A DNA stretch of 64,000 nucleotides from an endosymbiont of Galathealinum brachiosum (GTDB lineage Bacteria; Pseudomonadota; Gammaproteobacteria; SZUA-229): assembly GCA_003349885.1 (NCBI GenBank), contig QFXC01000007.1, positions 643,125 through 707,124 of the forward strand. Reading direction: 5' to 3'. The translations under genes were made by a program, and so were the position numbers. Of this stretch, positions 31,991 to 41,917 are shown piece after piece. A model generated the notes under the pieces. The model did no database searches. It saw only the letters and a program-made list of their open reading frames with translations, and was not told where the DNA came from. The first letter of the stretch is position 1. Each line of letters begins with the position of its first letter.

Positions 31991-32983
31991 TTAGAACAAC
32001 ATTTCCAGAAATCGGTCCACTGTTTCTTTATCAGGACGGCTCTTCATTTTATAACCTACATGTTGAGTATTATCCTTATTATCACTCAATAGAATCCCCC
32101 ACATAGACTCAATACGATTCGGTAAAAAGGAATAACGCACATCTATAATATAATCACCCCCCTCATTGCTCATCGCCAGATAATCATTTGAGAACCAGCG
32201 AAATCGCTCAATATCACGCGCTTGCTGAGTATTTATATCAAGCCAGGGAAGATCTCTCTCTATATTTAATTTCTGAACAGATACACCTGAAATAATGTCT
32301 TTAGCCCATAAAAGTTTTACTGCATCGATATAATATCGCCCATCATATTCATACATTGTTTTCCATACATGTCTGTTGGCAAAACTGGGTTTCACATTAC
32401 TGCGCTCAATTAGATGCCCTCTTTGCAAAGCCAGTGTTTTAAGAGAATCCTCTGCTCGATATTTTTGCACCAGGCCAAGACTTAAAAACAGCACTGCATA
32501 CAAGAAAGCAATCCGCGCAAACACTACTTTTTTTCGAAAAGCAGCTAACAATGAAAATATAACTAATGGAAATGTAAACAAAGGATCAATAATTGAAACA
32601 GTATTCCATGCCACACGTTCATTCGAAAACGGCCAGTACAACTGTGTTCCATATGAGGTACAGGCATCTAATAACCCATGCGTTGCAAAACCTAAAAATG
32701 AAAATAGGTATATCTGCTTAAAGGAAAGTTTCGACTTAAAAAACGGATAAAAAAGCAAAGCACAAATAAATGAACCAAAGGGGATAAATATAAGTGAATG
32801 TGTAAACTGCCGATGAAACTCTAAAAACAGTAACGGATCAGCTGCTGATCTAATTAACACATCCAGATCAGGTGCCATCCCCGCAAGTGCACCAATAATC
32901 AGCGCAGATACCTGTTGTGATTTATTACTCGCAGAAGACTGAGAAAGACTACCTCCTAAAAACGCCTGGGAAACAGGATCCAC
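31991..32983 (-). CDS. Membrane-bound metal-dependent hydrolase (DUF457/YdjM-like)
   Basis: A 330-residue integral membrane protein. The N-terminus (MDPVSQAFLGGSLSQ), the DLDVLIRSAADP segment and the His-rich helices (HRQFTHSLIF and FATHGLLDACTSYGTQLYWPF) are the family's putative metal-binding signature. Four to five membrane segments fill the first 170 residues, and the rest is soluble. The start is GTG, overlapping the preceding small ORF's stop in a TAGTG, so it is coupled to the lnt operon. Biological substrate unknown. Confidence 0.85.
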   Translation of the reverse strand: MDPVSQAFLGGSLSQSSASNKSQQVSALIIGALAGMAPDLDVLIRSAADPLLFLEFHRQFTHSLIFIPFGSFICALLFYPFFKSKLSFKQIYLFSFLGFATHGLLDACTSYGTQLYWPFSNERVAWNTVSIIDPLFTFPLVIFSLLAAFRKKVVFARIAFLYAVLFLSLGLVQKYRAEDSLKTLALQRGHLIERSNVKPSFANRHVWKTMYEYDGRYYIDAVKLLWAKDIISGVSVQKLNIERDLPWLDINTQQARDIERFRWFSNDYLAMSNEGGDYIIDVRYSFLPNRIESMWGILLSDNKDNTQHVGYKMKSRPDKETVDRFLEMLF

Positions 32984-33111
32984 TATTTCGCCTTTAAACT
33001 CAGCGGTAGTAATATAAACTCGATTAACCCATAAATCATCAATGCCACTACAGCATATATCACCCTTCTAGGCATTTTATTCAATACCTGAAACTGTTGC
33101 CAAATTTCCAT
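32983..33111 (-). CDS. Small membrane protein (42 codons) between lnt and the DUF457 gene
   Basis: Read directly from the sequence on the minus strand: ATG at 33111, TAG at 32983-32985, 42 residues. The N-terminal part is amphipathic with Arg-Arg at residues 15-16, then a single membrane span (about 17-36, VIYAVVALMIYGLIEFILLP) and a short basic tail. The ATG is one base after the lnt stop, and the stop shares a base with the GTG of the next gene. Such tight packing favours a real coupled gene. No family is recognised. Confidence 0.7.
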   Translation of the reverse strand: MEIWQQFQVLNKMPRRVIYAVVALMIYGLIEFILLPLSLKAK

Positions 33112-33112
33112 A

Positions 33113-34606
33113 TTAATCATTTTTCCTTTTTAGTTTAAACCAGAGCAGCGTAATAACACCTGAAATCATTAAGAGATAATTAGCCCATAACACATAAGGC
33201 GTTGCACCCTTATAAGCCTGTATATCCGCTGTAATAACTTCTCGCCTGAACTGTTCAGCCTGATGCAGCACATCACCATTACGATCAATAACAGATGACA
33301 CTCCAGTATTCGTAACACGCACCAGCATCCTCGCACTTTCTGCAGCTCTCATTCTCGCTATTTGATGATGCTGCCACGGCTGCACCGAATCTTCGAACCA
33401 GGCATCATTACTCACATTAATTAACAGTGTTGCTTCCGGCAAATCAAGCAACACACTTCTATCAAACGCATCTTCAAAACATATACTTAAACCAACAGGC
33501 TGACCCGCCACTTCAATTAATGGCTGCTCATCTTTGCCGCTATCTATATCCGACATAGGAATATTAACCCATTGTGCAAAAAAACCCAGTAAGGGTCTCA
33601 GTGGAAAATACTCTCCTAGCGGCACCAGGTGACGTTTTAAATACTTCTGGTTATCCAACGTAATCATAGAGTTATAATAACGCTTTGACTCCGCATCCCT
33701 TACAAACACACCTAGCATTACATCTGTCTGTGTTTCTTCAGCTTCTTTGGCTAAGGATTTCAGATAAAACGGAACTCGATAACGAAAACCCGGTATAGCC
33801 GTTTCTGGCCAGATTATTAAATCACTATCCCAGTGCTGTTGCGTTAGCTCTTTATACATCTGTAACGTTGGACGGTAGTTTTCCGGTTTCCATTTATCAG
33901 CCTGAGCAATATTACCCTGTATCATGCTCACTTTAATTGGCTCATCAATCGCTTCAGTCCACTCTATTTGGCTCAACAAATAACCCGAAATATAAATCAC
34001 CAGAATCGATGGAACAGTTATTTTATATTTTGCATTGAATGGGCTGGCAGCCATTAAACCCGAGACAACCGTCACCAATAAACCAATACCCAATCCACCT
34101 ACAAGAGGCGCATAACCTGACAAATAGGTATCTATATGAGCTATACCAATTTGCACCCATGGAAAGCCTGTTAAAAAATATCCACGAAGCCAGTCAAATA
34201 ACATCCAGCTAATCGGATAAATTAAAACCAGCATTTTAAAACTGGAGGTTTTTATTAACCTGTTAGATAAATAAAATGCCAGAGCAGGAAATAACGCCAT
34301 ATAAGCCGACAATAAAACGATCGTAATCACTGCAACCGGGGCAGGCATACCCCCATGAAAATACAAACTATAAAACAGCCAGTAAATACCGTGTACAAAC
34401 CAGCCAAACCCAAAAAAGTAAGCTCGACGAAATGCAGTAATGGGTTTTTGATCAAGACAAACAAGAAAAATGTATGCAATAAGAGGAAACTGTAACCAGA
34501 AATACCCATAAGGAGCGAAACTAAGAGGTAATAGTGCACCACAGATTAAAGCCAGTATTTCAAGAATATAAAAGGGGTTTTGTCTAACGCGTTGTAACTC
34601 TATCAT
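33113..34606 (-). CDS. lnt: Apolipoprotein N-acyltransferase Lnt
   Basis: Lnt adds the third acyl chain to lipoproteins at the inner-membrane periplasmic face. The 497 residues show an N-terminal membrane domain of six to seven spans (about 1-215) and a nitrilase-like domain with the Glu-Lys-Cys triad: Glu in IWPETAIPG, Lys in the RHLVPLGEYF region and Cys in GLSICFEDAFD. A last span ends in a basic tail. It lies downstream of corC in the conserved ybeX-lnt order. Confidence 0.95.
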   Translation of the reverse strand: MIELQRVRQNPFYILEILALICGALLPLSFAPYGYFWLQFPLIAYIFLVCLDQKPITAFRRAYFFGFGWFVHGIYWLFYSLYFHGGMPAPVAVITIVLLSAYMALFPALAFYLSNRLIKTSSFKMLVLIYPISWMLFDWLRGYFLTGFPWVQIGIAHIDTYLSGYAPLVGGLGIGLLVTVVSGLMAASPFNAKYKITVPSILVIYISGYLLSQIEWTEAIDEPIKVSMIQGNIAQADKWKPENYRPTLQMYKELTQQHWDSDLIIWPETAIPGFRYRVPFYLKSLAKEAEETQTDVMLGVFVRDAESKRYYNSMITLDNQKYLKRHLVPLGEYFPLRPLLGFFAQWVNIPMSDIDSGKDEQPLIEVAGQPVGLSICFEDAFDRSVLLDLPEATLLINVSNDAWFEDSVQPWQHHQIARMRAAESARMLVRVTNTGVSSVIDRNGDVLHQAEQFRREVITADIQAYKGATPYVLWANYLLMISGVITLLWFKLKRKND

Positions 34607-34688
34607 TTTATATTTTTACACTAATTTTTTACTTCATATTGTCTATCTAAAGGCGATCATAAACCAGTTTAGTAAAACGGCATTATAT

Positions 34689-35540
34689 TTACGTTGTTTT
34701 TTCTATTGAGGGCAAAAGCGTTAATTGAACATGTTTAATTCGACGGCTATCAGCACTCATAATTTTAAATAAATAATGATCAACGGTAATCACCTCACCA
34801 CGTTTTGGCATATGCCCCAGCTTTTTCATTAACATACCGGCTAAAGTATCTGAGTCTTCTTCACTAAATGCACCTTCAAAAAACTCATTAAACTCCTCTA
34901 TTGGCGTTAACGCTTTAACTGAATAACGATTAACCCCCATACGACGGATATTGCCAACTTCTTCAACATCATGCTCATCATCAATTTCACCCACAATCTG
35001 TTCTAGCACATCCTCTATAGTAACAAGACCCGCTACACCACCGTACTCATCAACTACCATAGCCATATGATTTCTACTGGCCCTGAACTCTTTTAACAAA
35101 ACATTCAAACGCTTACTCTCAGGCACAAACACCGCTTTTCTTAATACGTCTTTAATATCAAAATCACTTCTACTTTCCTGGTCTACATATCGTAATAAAT
35201 CTTTTGCTAACAATACGCCTTCAATTTCATCTCTATTTTCTCCAATCACCGGAAATCGAGAGTGACCTGATTCATTAACAACAGGCAACATACTTTCATA
35301 TGCCGTATCTTCTTCAAGCACAACCATATGCGAACGCGGAACCATAATGTCCCGAACCTGAATCTCAGATACCTGCAGCACACCTTCAATCATATTAAGC
35401 GCTTCCATATCTAACAGGTCTCGTTTTTCCGAGGCCTGTAATACTTCTATCAGCTCCTGATTATTCTGTGGTGTTTCAAGAAAAATACGACTTAGCTTCT
35501 CAACCAGGCTTAATCTTTCTTCATTTAATCGGTCGTTCAT
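34689..35540 (-). CDS. corC: CorC/YbeX, CBS-domain magnesium/cobalt transport accessory protein
   Basis: A 283-residue soluble protein with a tandem CBS pair (about 65-190, VRDIMVPRSHMVVLEEDTAY first and DEYGGVAGLVTIEDVLE second) and a CorC_HlyC domain at the C-terminus (VDHYLFKIMSADSRRIKHVQ). In E. coli YbeX is linked to ribosome metabolism and Mg/Co resistance. The ATG overlaps the ybeY stop by 4 bp. Confidence 0.95.
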   Translation of the reverse strand: MNDRLNEERLSLVEKLSRIFLETPQNNQELIEVLQASEKRDLLDMEALNMIEGVLQVSEIQVRDIMVPRSHMVVLEEDTAYESMLPVVNESGHSRFPVIGENRDEIEGVLLAKDLLRYVDQESRSDFDIKDVLRKAVFVPESKRLNVLLKEFRASRNHMAMVVDEYGGVAGLVTIEDVLEQIVGEIDDEHDVEEVGNIRRMGVNRYSVKALTPIEEFNEFFEGAFSEEDSDTLAGMLMKKLGHMPKRGEVITVDHYLFKIMSADSRRIKHVQLTLLPSIEKTT

Positions 35541-36058
35541 GATTTTAATTCCGTCACTGACGTTTTTTCAGGGTTATTAAAAAGATATGGGTCTGAAAAA
35601 CCTAACTGCTGCATTATTTGCGTTTCAAGAGATTCCATCTGCAATGCTCCTTCATCTTCGATATGGTCAAAGCCCTGCAAGTGCAACATGCCATGCACAA
35701 CCATATGCGCCCAGTGCTCCTGCAGCGTTTTCTTTTGCTCATCAGCTTCTTTTTCAACAATTTCTGCGCAAATTGCCAGATCACCTAACATAGTGCTCAG
35801 CATTAATGACTCGTCAAAACCCGACTCCATTTGCATTGGAAAGGACAGCACATTAGTGGGTTTATTTTTGTTTCGATAGTCATTATTGAGCTGCTGACTT
35901 TCAGACAGATTTACAATACGCAAACTTAGTACGGGCTCTGCAGATTCATCGCCCTGCCAGGCAGCTTGAGCCCAGCTACACAATAAACTTCTCGACGGAG
36001 GTTCTTCTATTGTTTCAGGCAAATCTTCAGCAAACTGAACATCCATTTGTATTGCCAT
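35537..36058 (-). CDS. ybeY: Endoribonuclease/rRNA maturation factor YbeY
   Basis: YbeY processes the 3' end of 16S rRNA and takes part in 70S quality control. The 173 residues carry the zinc motif HxxxHxxxxxH in HGMLHLQGFDH, followed by an acidic helix. The NKPTNVLSFP segment upstream is a family hallmark. It is placed between phoH (1-bp overlap) and corC (4-bp overlap), as in E. coli. Confidence 0.97.
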   Translation of the reverse strand: MAIQMDVQFAEDLPETIEEPPSRSLLCSWAQAAWQGDESAEPVLSLRIVNLSESQQLNNDYRNKNKPTNVLSFPMQMESGFDESLMLSTMLGDLAICAEIVEKEADEQKKTLQEHWAHMVVHGMLHLQGFDHIEDEGALQMESLETQIMQQLGFSDPYLFNNPEKTSVTELKS

Positions 36059-37062
36059 TACTTACGTTCCTGATTTTGTTTTATGGAGTTGTTTTCATCC
36101 TGAACTCTGGCTTCATGCGCATCATAAGCTTTAACTATTCGCTTCACCATGGGGTGACGTACAACATCTCGTGCTTTAAAAAACGTCATCGAAATATCAT
36201 CTATGCCGTTTAATACATCTATCGCATGGCGTAAACCTGAGTAAGTACCTCTAGGTAAATCAATCTGGGTAACATCACCGGTAATAACCGCTGTTGAACC
36301 AAAACCGATTCGAGTTAAAAACATTTTCATTTGTTCGCGTGTTGTATTTTGCGCTTCATCTAAAATAATAAACGCATCATTTAATGTTCGTCCGCGCATA
36401 TAAGCCAACGGTGCTATCTCTATAATATTGCGCTCAATTAATTTAGCCACTCGCTCAAAACCCATCATTTCATACAGAGCGTCATACATAGGGCGCAAAT
36501 AAGGATCAATTTTTTGCGCCAGATCACCAGGTAAAAAACCCAGTCGCTCTCCTGCTTCAACGGCCGGACGAACCAGTAATAAACGTTGCACAGTTTCTGA
36601 CTCTAACGCAGCAACTGCACAGGCTACGGCCAGATAGGTTTTTCCAGTACCTGCTGGCCCTATACCAAAACTTAAATCATGCGTCTGAATGCTTTTTAAA
36701 TAGGCAACCTGATTTAAACCACGCCCCCGTATCTGCTCTTTGCGTAAGCGAATATTCCATTGATTCGCATCCAGCATCAATTCTTCATCCATTTCCTGAA
36801 AACCAGATTCCTGCAACTGGAGATGAACATGGTTTGCCGTAAGCTGTTGATCTTTGGTAAACAGATACAGATCTTTAAGAATATCTGCACCGATCTTCAC
36901 ATCACCCGAATCACCAATTAGTTGAAAATGGTGATTACGGTTATTTATTTCTACACCCAGACGTCTTTCTATCTGTTGTAAATGCTCATTCATTGGGCCA
37001 CACAAGTTCGCCAGACGTTGGTTATCTGCGGGCTCAAATTCTATATCCAGACTTTCTGCCAT
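36058..37062 (-). CDS. phoH: PhoH-like ATPase YbeZ
   Basis: A 334-residue cytoplasmic NTPase. Walker A is GPAGTGKTYLA and Walker B is IILDEAQNTT, with RPAVEAGERLGFLPGD and GDVTQIDLP as further family motifs. Partner of YbeY in ribosome or RNA metabolism in E. coli. The C-terminal tail is rich in Lys and Gln. It follows miaB by about 30 bp. Confidence 0.96.
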   Translation of the reverse strand: MAESLDIEFEPADNQRLANLCGPMNEHLQQIERRLGVEINNRNHHFQLIGDSGDVKIGADILKDLYLFTKDQQLTANHVHLQLQESGFQEMDEELMLDANQWNIRLRKEQIRGRGLNQVAYLKSIQTHDLSFGIGPAGTGKTYLAVACAVAALESETVQRLLLVRPAVEAGERLGFLPGDLAQKIDPYLRPMYDALYEMMGFERVAKLIERNIIEIAPLAYMRGRTLNDAFIILDEAQNTTREQMKMFLTRIGFGSTAVITGDVTQIDLPRGTYSGLRHAIDVLNGIDDISMTFFKARDVVRHPMVKRIVKAYDAHEARVQDENNSIKQNQERK

Positions 37063-37093
37063 AATTTAATTATAGTGCTTTAATATGTGATAT

Positions 37094-38452
37094 TTAGACT
37101 GATAGTCGCGCATGATCTATATCCGCAATTTCAACAAACTCACCCTGCAGTGAGTTCACCAGTGCTTTTGTGATCTTCACATCCACAAAGTGACCAATTA
37201 ATCGTTCAGCCCCATCAAAGTTAACCACCCTGTTGTTTTCAGTACGGCCAGCCATTTGTTTTGAATCTTTTCTAGATGTACGTTCAACAAGAACTCTTTG
37301 CACCGTTCCTTCCATTGAAGTTGAAATTCCCATTGCCATTTCATTAATACGTTTTTGCAAACGCGCCAATCGCGCTTTCTTTGTTTCCATTAACACATCA
37401 TCATCAAGAGATGCGGCAGGCGTACCCGGGCGAGCCGAATAAACAAAACTGTAAGATGTATCAAAACCAACATCCTCAATCAATTGCATTGTCTGCTCAA
37501 AATCATCATCGGTTTCACCTGGAAAACCAATAATAAAATCTGAAGATACCGTTAACCCCGGACGAAGCTCTCGCAGTTTACGAATCTTTGACTTATATTC
37601 CACCGCCATATGCCCACGTTTCATTGCAGCCAACACACGATCTGAACCACTTTGAACCGGCAGATGCACAAACGTCACCAGTTCCGGCACTTCCGCATAA
37701 GCCTGAATTAATGAATCAGAAAATTCAACCGGGTGAGAAGTTGTAAAACGAATTCGATCAATACCTTCCACGGCAGCCACGTAATGTATTAATAACGCCA
37801 GATCAGCAACTTCACCATCATGCATTTCACCACGATAAGAATTCACATTCTGACCCAGCAGATTAATTTCACGCACACCCTGCTGTGCAAGCTGAGCAAT
37901 TTCAGTTAAAACATCATCAAAAGGGCGGGAGATTTCTTCACCACGGGTGTAAGGCACCACACAGAAGGTACAATATTTACTGCAGCCTTCCATAATAGAG
38001 ACAAAAGCACTGGGGCCTTCCGCTTTTGGATCAGGCAAATTATCGAATTTTTCTATTTCAGGAAAAGAGATATCGACTATCGGTTTATGACTTACATCGA
38101 CCCCATTCACCATATCCGGTAGACGGTGTAATGTTTGTGGACCAAAAACCATATCAACATGAGGCGCGCGTTTACGAATAGCCGCACCTTCCTGCGAAGC
38201 CACACAGCCACCAACACCAATAACTAAATCAGGATTATCCTGCTTCCAGTGTTTCCATTTACCCAATAAAGAAAATACTTTTTCCTGAGCTTTTTCACGA
38301 ATAGAACAGGTATTCAATAACAGAATATCCGCATCTTCAGGGGTATCTACTTCTATGATTTCTTCTGAATCGGCCAGCACATCACGCATTTTAATCGAGT
38401 CATACTCATTCATCTGACAACCGAAGGTTTTAATATAAAGTTTGCGTGCCAT
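37094..38452 (-). CDS. miaB: tRNA-2-methylthio-N6-dimethylallyladenosine synthase MiaB
   Basis: MiaB is a radical-SAM methylthiotransferase acting on A37 of tRNAs. The 452 residues show the N-terminal UPF0004 domain with three cluster Cys ([27 protein letters not shown]), the radical SAM motif [12 protein letters not shown] and a C-terminal TRAM domain (about 375-440). First gene of the miaB-phoH-ybeY-corC-lnt operon on the minus strand. Confidence 0.98.
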   Translation of the reverse strand: MARKLYIKTFGCQMNEYDSIKMRDVLADSEEIIEVDTPEDADILLLNTCSIREKAQEKVFSLLGKWKHWKQDNPDLVIGVGGCVASQEGAAIRKRAPHVDMVFGPQTLHRLPDMVNGVDVSHKPIVDISFPEIEKFDNLPDPKAEGPSAFVSIMEGCSKYCTFCVVPYTRGEEISRPFDDVLTEIAQLAQQGVREINLLGQNVNSYRGEMHDGEVADLALLIHYVAAVEGIDRIRFTTSHPVEFSDSLIQAYAEVPELVTFVHLPVQSGSDRVLAAMKRGHMAVEYKSKIRKLRELRPGLTVSSDFIIGFPGETDDDFEQTMQLIEDVGFDTSYSFVYSARPGTPAASLDDDVLMETKKARLARLQKRINEMAMGISTSMEGTVQRVLVERTSRKDSKQMAGRTENNRVVNFDGAERLIGHFVDVKITKALVNSLQGEFVEIADIDHARLSV

Positions 38453-38588
38453 AAAGCCTGTATTTTTCTAACAAAGGAACCGGCTATTTTACCACTTTCT
38501 ATGGAAAAAGACTAAAGTAACGAACGAATCACCCTGTACTGATGTTAAGGATATAAATTAGAAAGAGCCCGTTCGAGCCAAAGTAGAA

Positions 38589-39191
38589 TCATTTCAATAA
38601 CTCATCAGCACCTTTAGCGACAAAACGTAACTGGGTAATAGCTTTTTCAGTTAATAACTTACGTTCAGCAGAATTACTGTCCAGCGCCTCTCCACCCGCA
38701 TTAAACACCAGAACAACCATTGCTTCTGCCTGTATTTTTGCCGCCTCTGCAGGATAGTCCTGTGTGTGCTGAATATAATCTGCTAATTCCACAACAAAAT
38801 ATTGCAGCTCACGAGAAACTGCCTTACGAAAAGCCCTGGATGTGCCTGAGCGCTCCCTCAATAAAAGCCTGAAAACATGTGGGCTGTTATGAATGAATTC
38901 CATAAACGTTTCAACAGAAGTGGCGATAACAAGCCCTCTGTCGCCTATGCGCTGTCTGGCTTTTCGCATCAACTGTCGCAGTGCAACACCGCCTTCATCC
39001 ACTAAAGTCAGACCCAGTTCTTCCATATCTTCAAAATGACGATAAAACGAAGTCGGTGCTATACCGGCCTCTCGTGTCACCTCACGTAAACTCAAACTGG
39101 AATAACTGCGCTCCTGACTCAACAAACGAAATGCAGCATCAATAATAGTGCGCCGTGTTTTCTCTTTTTGTTGCGCCCGATTACCACTCAT
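38589..39191 (-). CDS. fabR: FabR, TetR-family repressor of unsaturated fatty acid genes
   Basis: A TetR-type regulator: N-terminal helix-turn-helix with [20 protein letters not shown] and a C-terminal all-helical ligand domain; the whole matches FabR/DesT, which sense the ratio of unsaturated to saturated acyl-CoA/ACP. The open frame extends to 39269, but the ATG at 39191 has AAGGA upstream and gives the normal length of about 200 residues. It is divergent from a fatty-acid desaturase, with a FabR-type operator in between. Confidence 0.93.
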   Translation of the reverse strand: MSGNRAQQKEKTRRTIIDAAFRLLSQERSYSSLSLREVTREAGIAPTSFYRHFEDMEELGLTLVDEGGVALRQLMRKARQRIGDRGLVIATSVETFMEFIHNSPHVFRLLLRERSGTSRAFRKAVSRELQYFVVELADYIQHTQDYPAEAAKIQAEAMVVLVFNAGGEALDSNSAERKLLTEKAITQLRFVAKGADELLK

Positions 39192-39337
39192 CTCGCATCC
39201 TTCATAAATACAACCCTTAATATATAACCCTGATATAAGTTTGAATTGAATACTTCCACAAATCAACAATTAGACTAACAATTGTTTGGGCTTTAATCAG
39301 CCCCAAAGGCAAATATCTATACATCACTTATAATTCA

Positions 39338-39353
39338 GCGTACACTTGTACGC
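39338..39353. promoter_or_regulatory. FabR-type operator
   Basis: GCGTACA (39338-39344) and TGTACGC (39347-39353) are a perfect palindrome around CT. They match the known FabR/DesT consensus (AGCGTACA-N2-TGTTCGCT-like). It sits 27 bp before the desaturase ATG, just after a TATAAT at 39329-39334, so binding would block transcription start. It lies in the fabR-desaturase gap. Confidence 0.85.
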
Positions 39354-39380
39354 AATAACCATGAAGTATCGGATTATATT

Positions 39381-40523
39381 ATGCAGCAAAAAAACACCCC
39401 TACTAAACCTCCCTTAAACTGGCTACCTATTAGTGTCTTCAGCATTAGCGCCATCATTACCCTGTTTTTCATACCCTACTACGCATTAACACACGGTTTT
39501 GACGGATGGCAGATAGCCGCCATGTTAATCGGTATCTTTTTTTGTGAAATATCAATAACAGCTGGATACCACCGGTTATGGTCTCATCGGGCTTATGAAG
39601 CACACTGGCTGGTTCGCCTGTTTTTTGCCATTGGCGGCACATACGCAGTGCAAAACACCATTTTGCACTGGTCTTCTGATCACCGAATTCACCATACGCA
39701 CGTAGACAACAACGAAAAAGACCCCTACTCGGCAAAACGTGGTTTCTGGTATTCGCATATGGGCTGGATGATTCGTGAATACAATTTAAATCCCAATAAA
39801 AATTTTGAAAACTGCAAAGATCTGAAGAAAGACCCTATTGTCATGTTTCAGCACAAGCACTATTTACCTCTGGTATTAGGCCTTAATTTTGGTATACCGA
39901 TTTTACTAGGCCTATGGCATGGCGACCTCATTGGTATGATGTTACTTGCTGGTGTTGCTCGATTAACGATTTCACACCACCTTACTTTTTTCATTAACTC
40001 TCTGGCACATGTCTGGGGCAGCCAACCCTATTCCGATAAAAACACATCCAGAGATAATCCGGTCATTGCTTTACTTACTTTTGGAGAGGGTTATCACAAC
40101 TACCATCATAGCTTTCAACGAGACTATAGAAACGCCATTCGCTGGTGGCAATATGACCCGACCAAATGGTTAATTCGAAGCCTGAGCATAGTTGGACTGG
40201 CAAAAGGCCTTTATCGGACGCCTCTTGAATACATCGAAATCGAACGTGCACAGATGTTATTAAAAAACACCACTTTAAAATTATCACATCGTTTTAACTC
40301 TGAAGCGCTAACGCTACGTTTACAGGAAGAATATGACACGTTAATAAAAAACATTAATGCTTTCACTCAGGCGAAAAGACAGTGGATGGAGGCGCGTAAA
40401 AATTCGATGGTAGAAAGTTATGACATTGATATTTTAAAAGAAAGAGTAGAAGTTCTTAAAGAAAACTTGCTTCAACAGAAAAAAAACTGGCTAAATTTTA
40501 ACGCCCGAATAGTACCCGCTTAA
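39381..40523 (+). CDS. Membrane acyl-lipid/acyl-CoA delta-9-type fatty acid desaturase
   Basis: A 380-residue di-iron membrane desaturase. The three His boxes are visible: HRLWSH (HX4H), HRIHH (HXXHH) and HNYHH (HXXHH). Four hydrophobic spans lie in the first 210 residues, and the last 80 residues form a long charged helical tail, probably coiled-coil. The relation to a stearoyl-CoA-type DesC/DesB enzyme and the adjacent fabR argue for a role in membrane unsaturation. Regiospecificity is inferred. Confidence 0.92.
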   Translation: MQQKNTPTKPPLNWLPISVFSISAIITLFFIPYYALTHGFDGWQIAAMLIGIFFCEISITAGYHRLWSHRAYEAHWLVRLFFAIGGTYAVQNTILHWSSDHRIHHTHVDNNEKDPYSAKRGFWYSHMGWMIREYNLNPNKNFENCKDLKKDPIVMFQHKHYLPLVLGLNFGIPILLGLWHGDLIGMMLLAGVARLTISHHLTFFINSLAHVWGSQPYSDKNTSRDNPVIALLTFGEGYHNYHHSFQRDYRNAIRWWQYDPTKWLIRSLSIVGLAKGLYRTPLEYIEIERAQMLLKNTTLKLSHRFNSEALTLRLQEEYDTLIKNINAFTQAKRQWMEARKNSMVESYDIDILKERVEVLKENLLQQKKNWLNFNARIVPA

Positions 40524-40613
40524 ACAATACATATCGCACCTGTTATTGTTTGAAATCAAGAACACTTTCAACGTATAGATTAATCTTAAGTTGAAACCAA
40601 TGGGAGGCAAGCA

Positions 40614-40853
40614 ATGTTAGGTGAAAAGCACGATTTAATTCATGAACTACCAGAATATAAAGATCAGATACGCACGCTTAAAATGAGCAACAAACATTTT
40701 GAAAAGTTATTTGATAAATACCACGATCTGGATCACCAGATCAGACGTATAGAAGAGGGCATAGAAACACCTGAAGATAGTTATTCTGAAGAACTGAAGA
40801 AAGAACGACTACAATTAAAAGATGAACTGTTTGGGATGATTAAAACCGCGTAA
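40614..40853 (+). CDS. YdcH-like DUF465 protein
   Basis: A 79-residue helical protein rich in Glu, Lys, Asp and His, matching the short DUF465 family (HDLIHELPEYKDQIRTLKM, then LKKERLQLKDELFGMI). It is predicted as a coiled-coil hairpin. A GGGAGG just upstream of the ATG is a strong ribosome-binding site. It lies 15 bp before a DksA/TraR-type gene in the same direction. Function unknown. Confidence 0.88.
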   Translation: MLGEKHDLIHELPEYKDQIRTLKMSNKHFEKLFDKYHDLDHQIRRIEEGIETPEDSYSEELKKERLQLKDELFGMIKTA

Positions 40854-40868
40854 ACAACGGGGAATATA

Positions 40869-41195
40869 ATGGTCGAATCTACAGAATATAAAACACAGTT
40901 AGTAGCTTTACGCGCAGATTTAACTCAGCGCGTGAATGCTATTGACAAAGATCTACACCATGAAAACGAGGCCATTGAAAAAGACTTCGCCGAGCAGGCA
41001 ACTCAGCTTGAAAACGAAGAGGTTCTTAACTCACTAAATGATGAAGCTAAAGCGACCGTAATGCAAATTGATAAAGCCCTACTTCGAATCAATGATGGCC
41101 GTTTTGGACTATGCGGAGAATGCGGAATCGAAATAAACAAACAAAGGCTTGATGCTGTACCTTATGCAGAGTTTTGCATTAAGTGCGCTGAGTAA
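40869..41195 (+). CDS. DksA/TraR-type zinc-finger protein
   Basis: A 108-residue protein: an N-terminal helical hairpin of about 75 residues, probably coiled-coil and acidic, and a C-terminal C4 zinc finger (FGLCGECG, then FCIKCAE). The size and finger fit the short TraR/YbiI-like branch that can enter the RNA polymerase secondary channel. The coiled-coil tip lacks a clear DxxDxA, so DksA-like activity is uncertain. Confidence 0.9.
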   Translation: MVESTEYKTQLVALRADLTQRVNAIDKDLHHENEAIEKDFAEQATQLENEEVLNSLNDEAKATVMQIDKALLRINDGRFGLCGECGIEINKQRLDAVPYAEFCIKCAE

Positions 41196-41206
41196 ACAAA
41201 TATCAT

Positions 41207-41256
41207 GCACGGTGAAGATATGGTGAACAAAGTTAGTCGCCATATCTTCACTGTGC
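41207..41256 (+). terminator. Long hairpin after the DksA-like gene
   Basis: GCACGGTGAAGATATGG (41207-41223) and CCATATCTTCACTGTGC (41240-41256) pair fully over 17 bp with one G-U and a 16-base loop, 11 bp past the stop. No T-run follows, so it may be an RNA-stabilising 3' hairpin rather than an intrinsic terminator. Confidence 0.6.
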
Positions 41257-41443
41257 CCCTTATTCCTGTTAGATAAAAAACTCTTCTTTTGCACTTCACC
41301 TTCTGTTATAACTCCTATCAGAATGACAATACAACGAATTACTGCATTTAGCTTCGAATGAGGCCCAATACCGGAAATTTGATCGCAGGTATTTAATGGA
41401 TATAATCAACCAATAATAACCAGATTACATAAAGCTGAGATAA

Positions 41444-41917
41444 GTGAAAAAAATCGCACTGTTTGTTGATGTTCAAAACATCTACTACACCACTCGTGAC
41501 GCATATGGCCGTCAGTTTAATTACCGAAAGTTCTGGAACCATATAAGCTCACAAGGTGAAATTGTTTCTGCCTATGCTTACGCCACGCATCGTGCCGATG
41601 ATGGTCAGATAAAATTTCAGGATGCTCTCAGGCATATTGGCTTCACCGTTAAGCTTAAGCCCTTCATCCAACGTAGCGATGGTTCAGCCAAAGGTGACTG
41701 GGATGTGGGCATTACAATTGACATTATGGAACAGGCAAAAGATGTTGAAACGGTGATTTTACTTTCGGGTGATGGAGACTTTGATTTGTTGCTTGATAAA
41801 ATTAAAGATGATTATGGGGTTTCTGCAGAGGTTTATGGGGTTCCTTCATTGACCGCTAGGTCATTAATTGATTCTTCTAGTATTTTTCATGCTATTGATG
41901 AAGAGTTATTGATGTGA
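41444..41917 (+). CDS. NYN-domain (LabA/DUF88) putative RNase
   Basis: A 157-residue PIN-like fold protein. The acidic residues expected for a metal-dependent nuclease are present: Asp in ALFVDVQNIYY near the N-terminus, Asp pair in KGDWDVGITIDIM, and SGDGDFDLLLD. Starts with GTG at 41444. NYN proteins are thought to act in RNA processing; LabA relatives act in cyanobacterial clock control. Here it stands alone. Confidence 0.87.
   Translation: MKKIALFVDVQNIYYTTRDAYGRQFNYRKFWNHISSQGEIVSAYAYATHRADDGQIKFQDALRHIGFTVKLKPFIQRSDGSAKGDWDVGITIDIMEQAKDVETVILLSGDGDFDLLLDKIKDDYGVSAEVYGVPSLTARSLIDSSSIFHAIDEELLM

Noticed and set aside
39192..39269. FabR frame extension by 26 codons
   Set aside because: AAGGA precedes the ATG at 39191, and the extra residues do not look like FabR.
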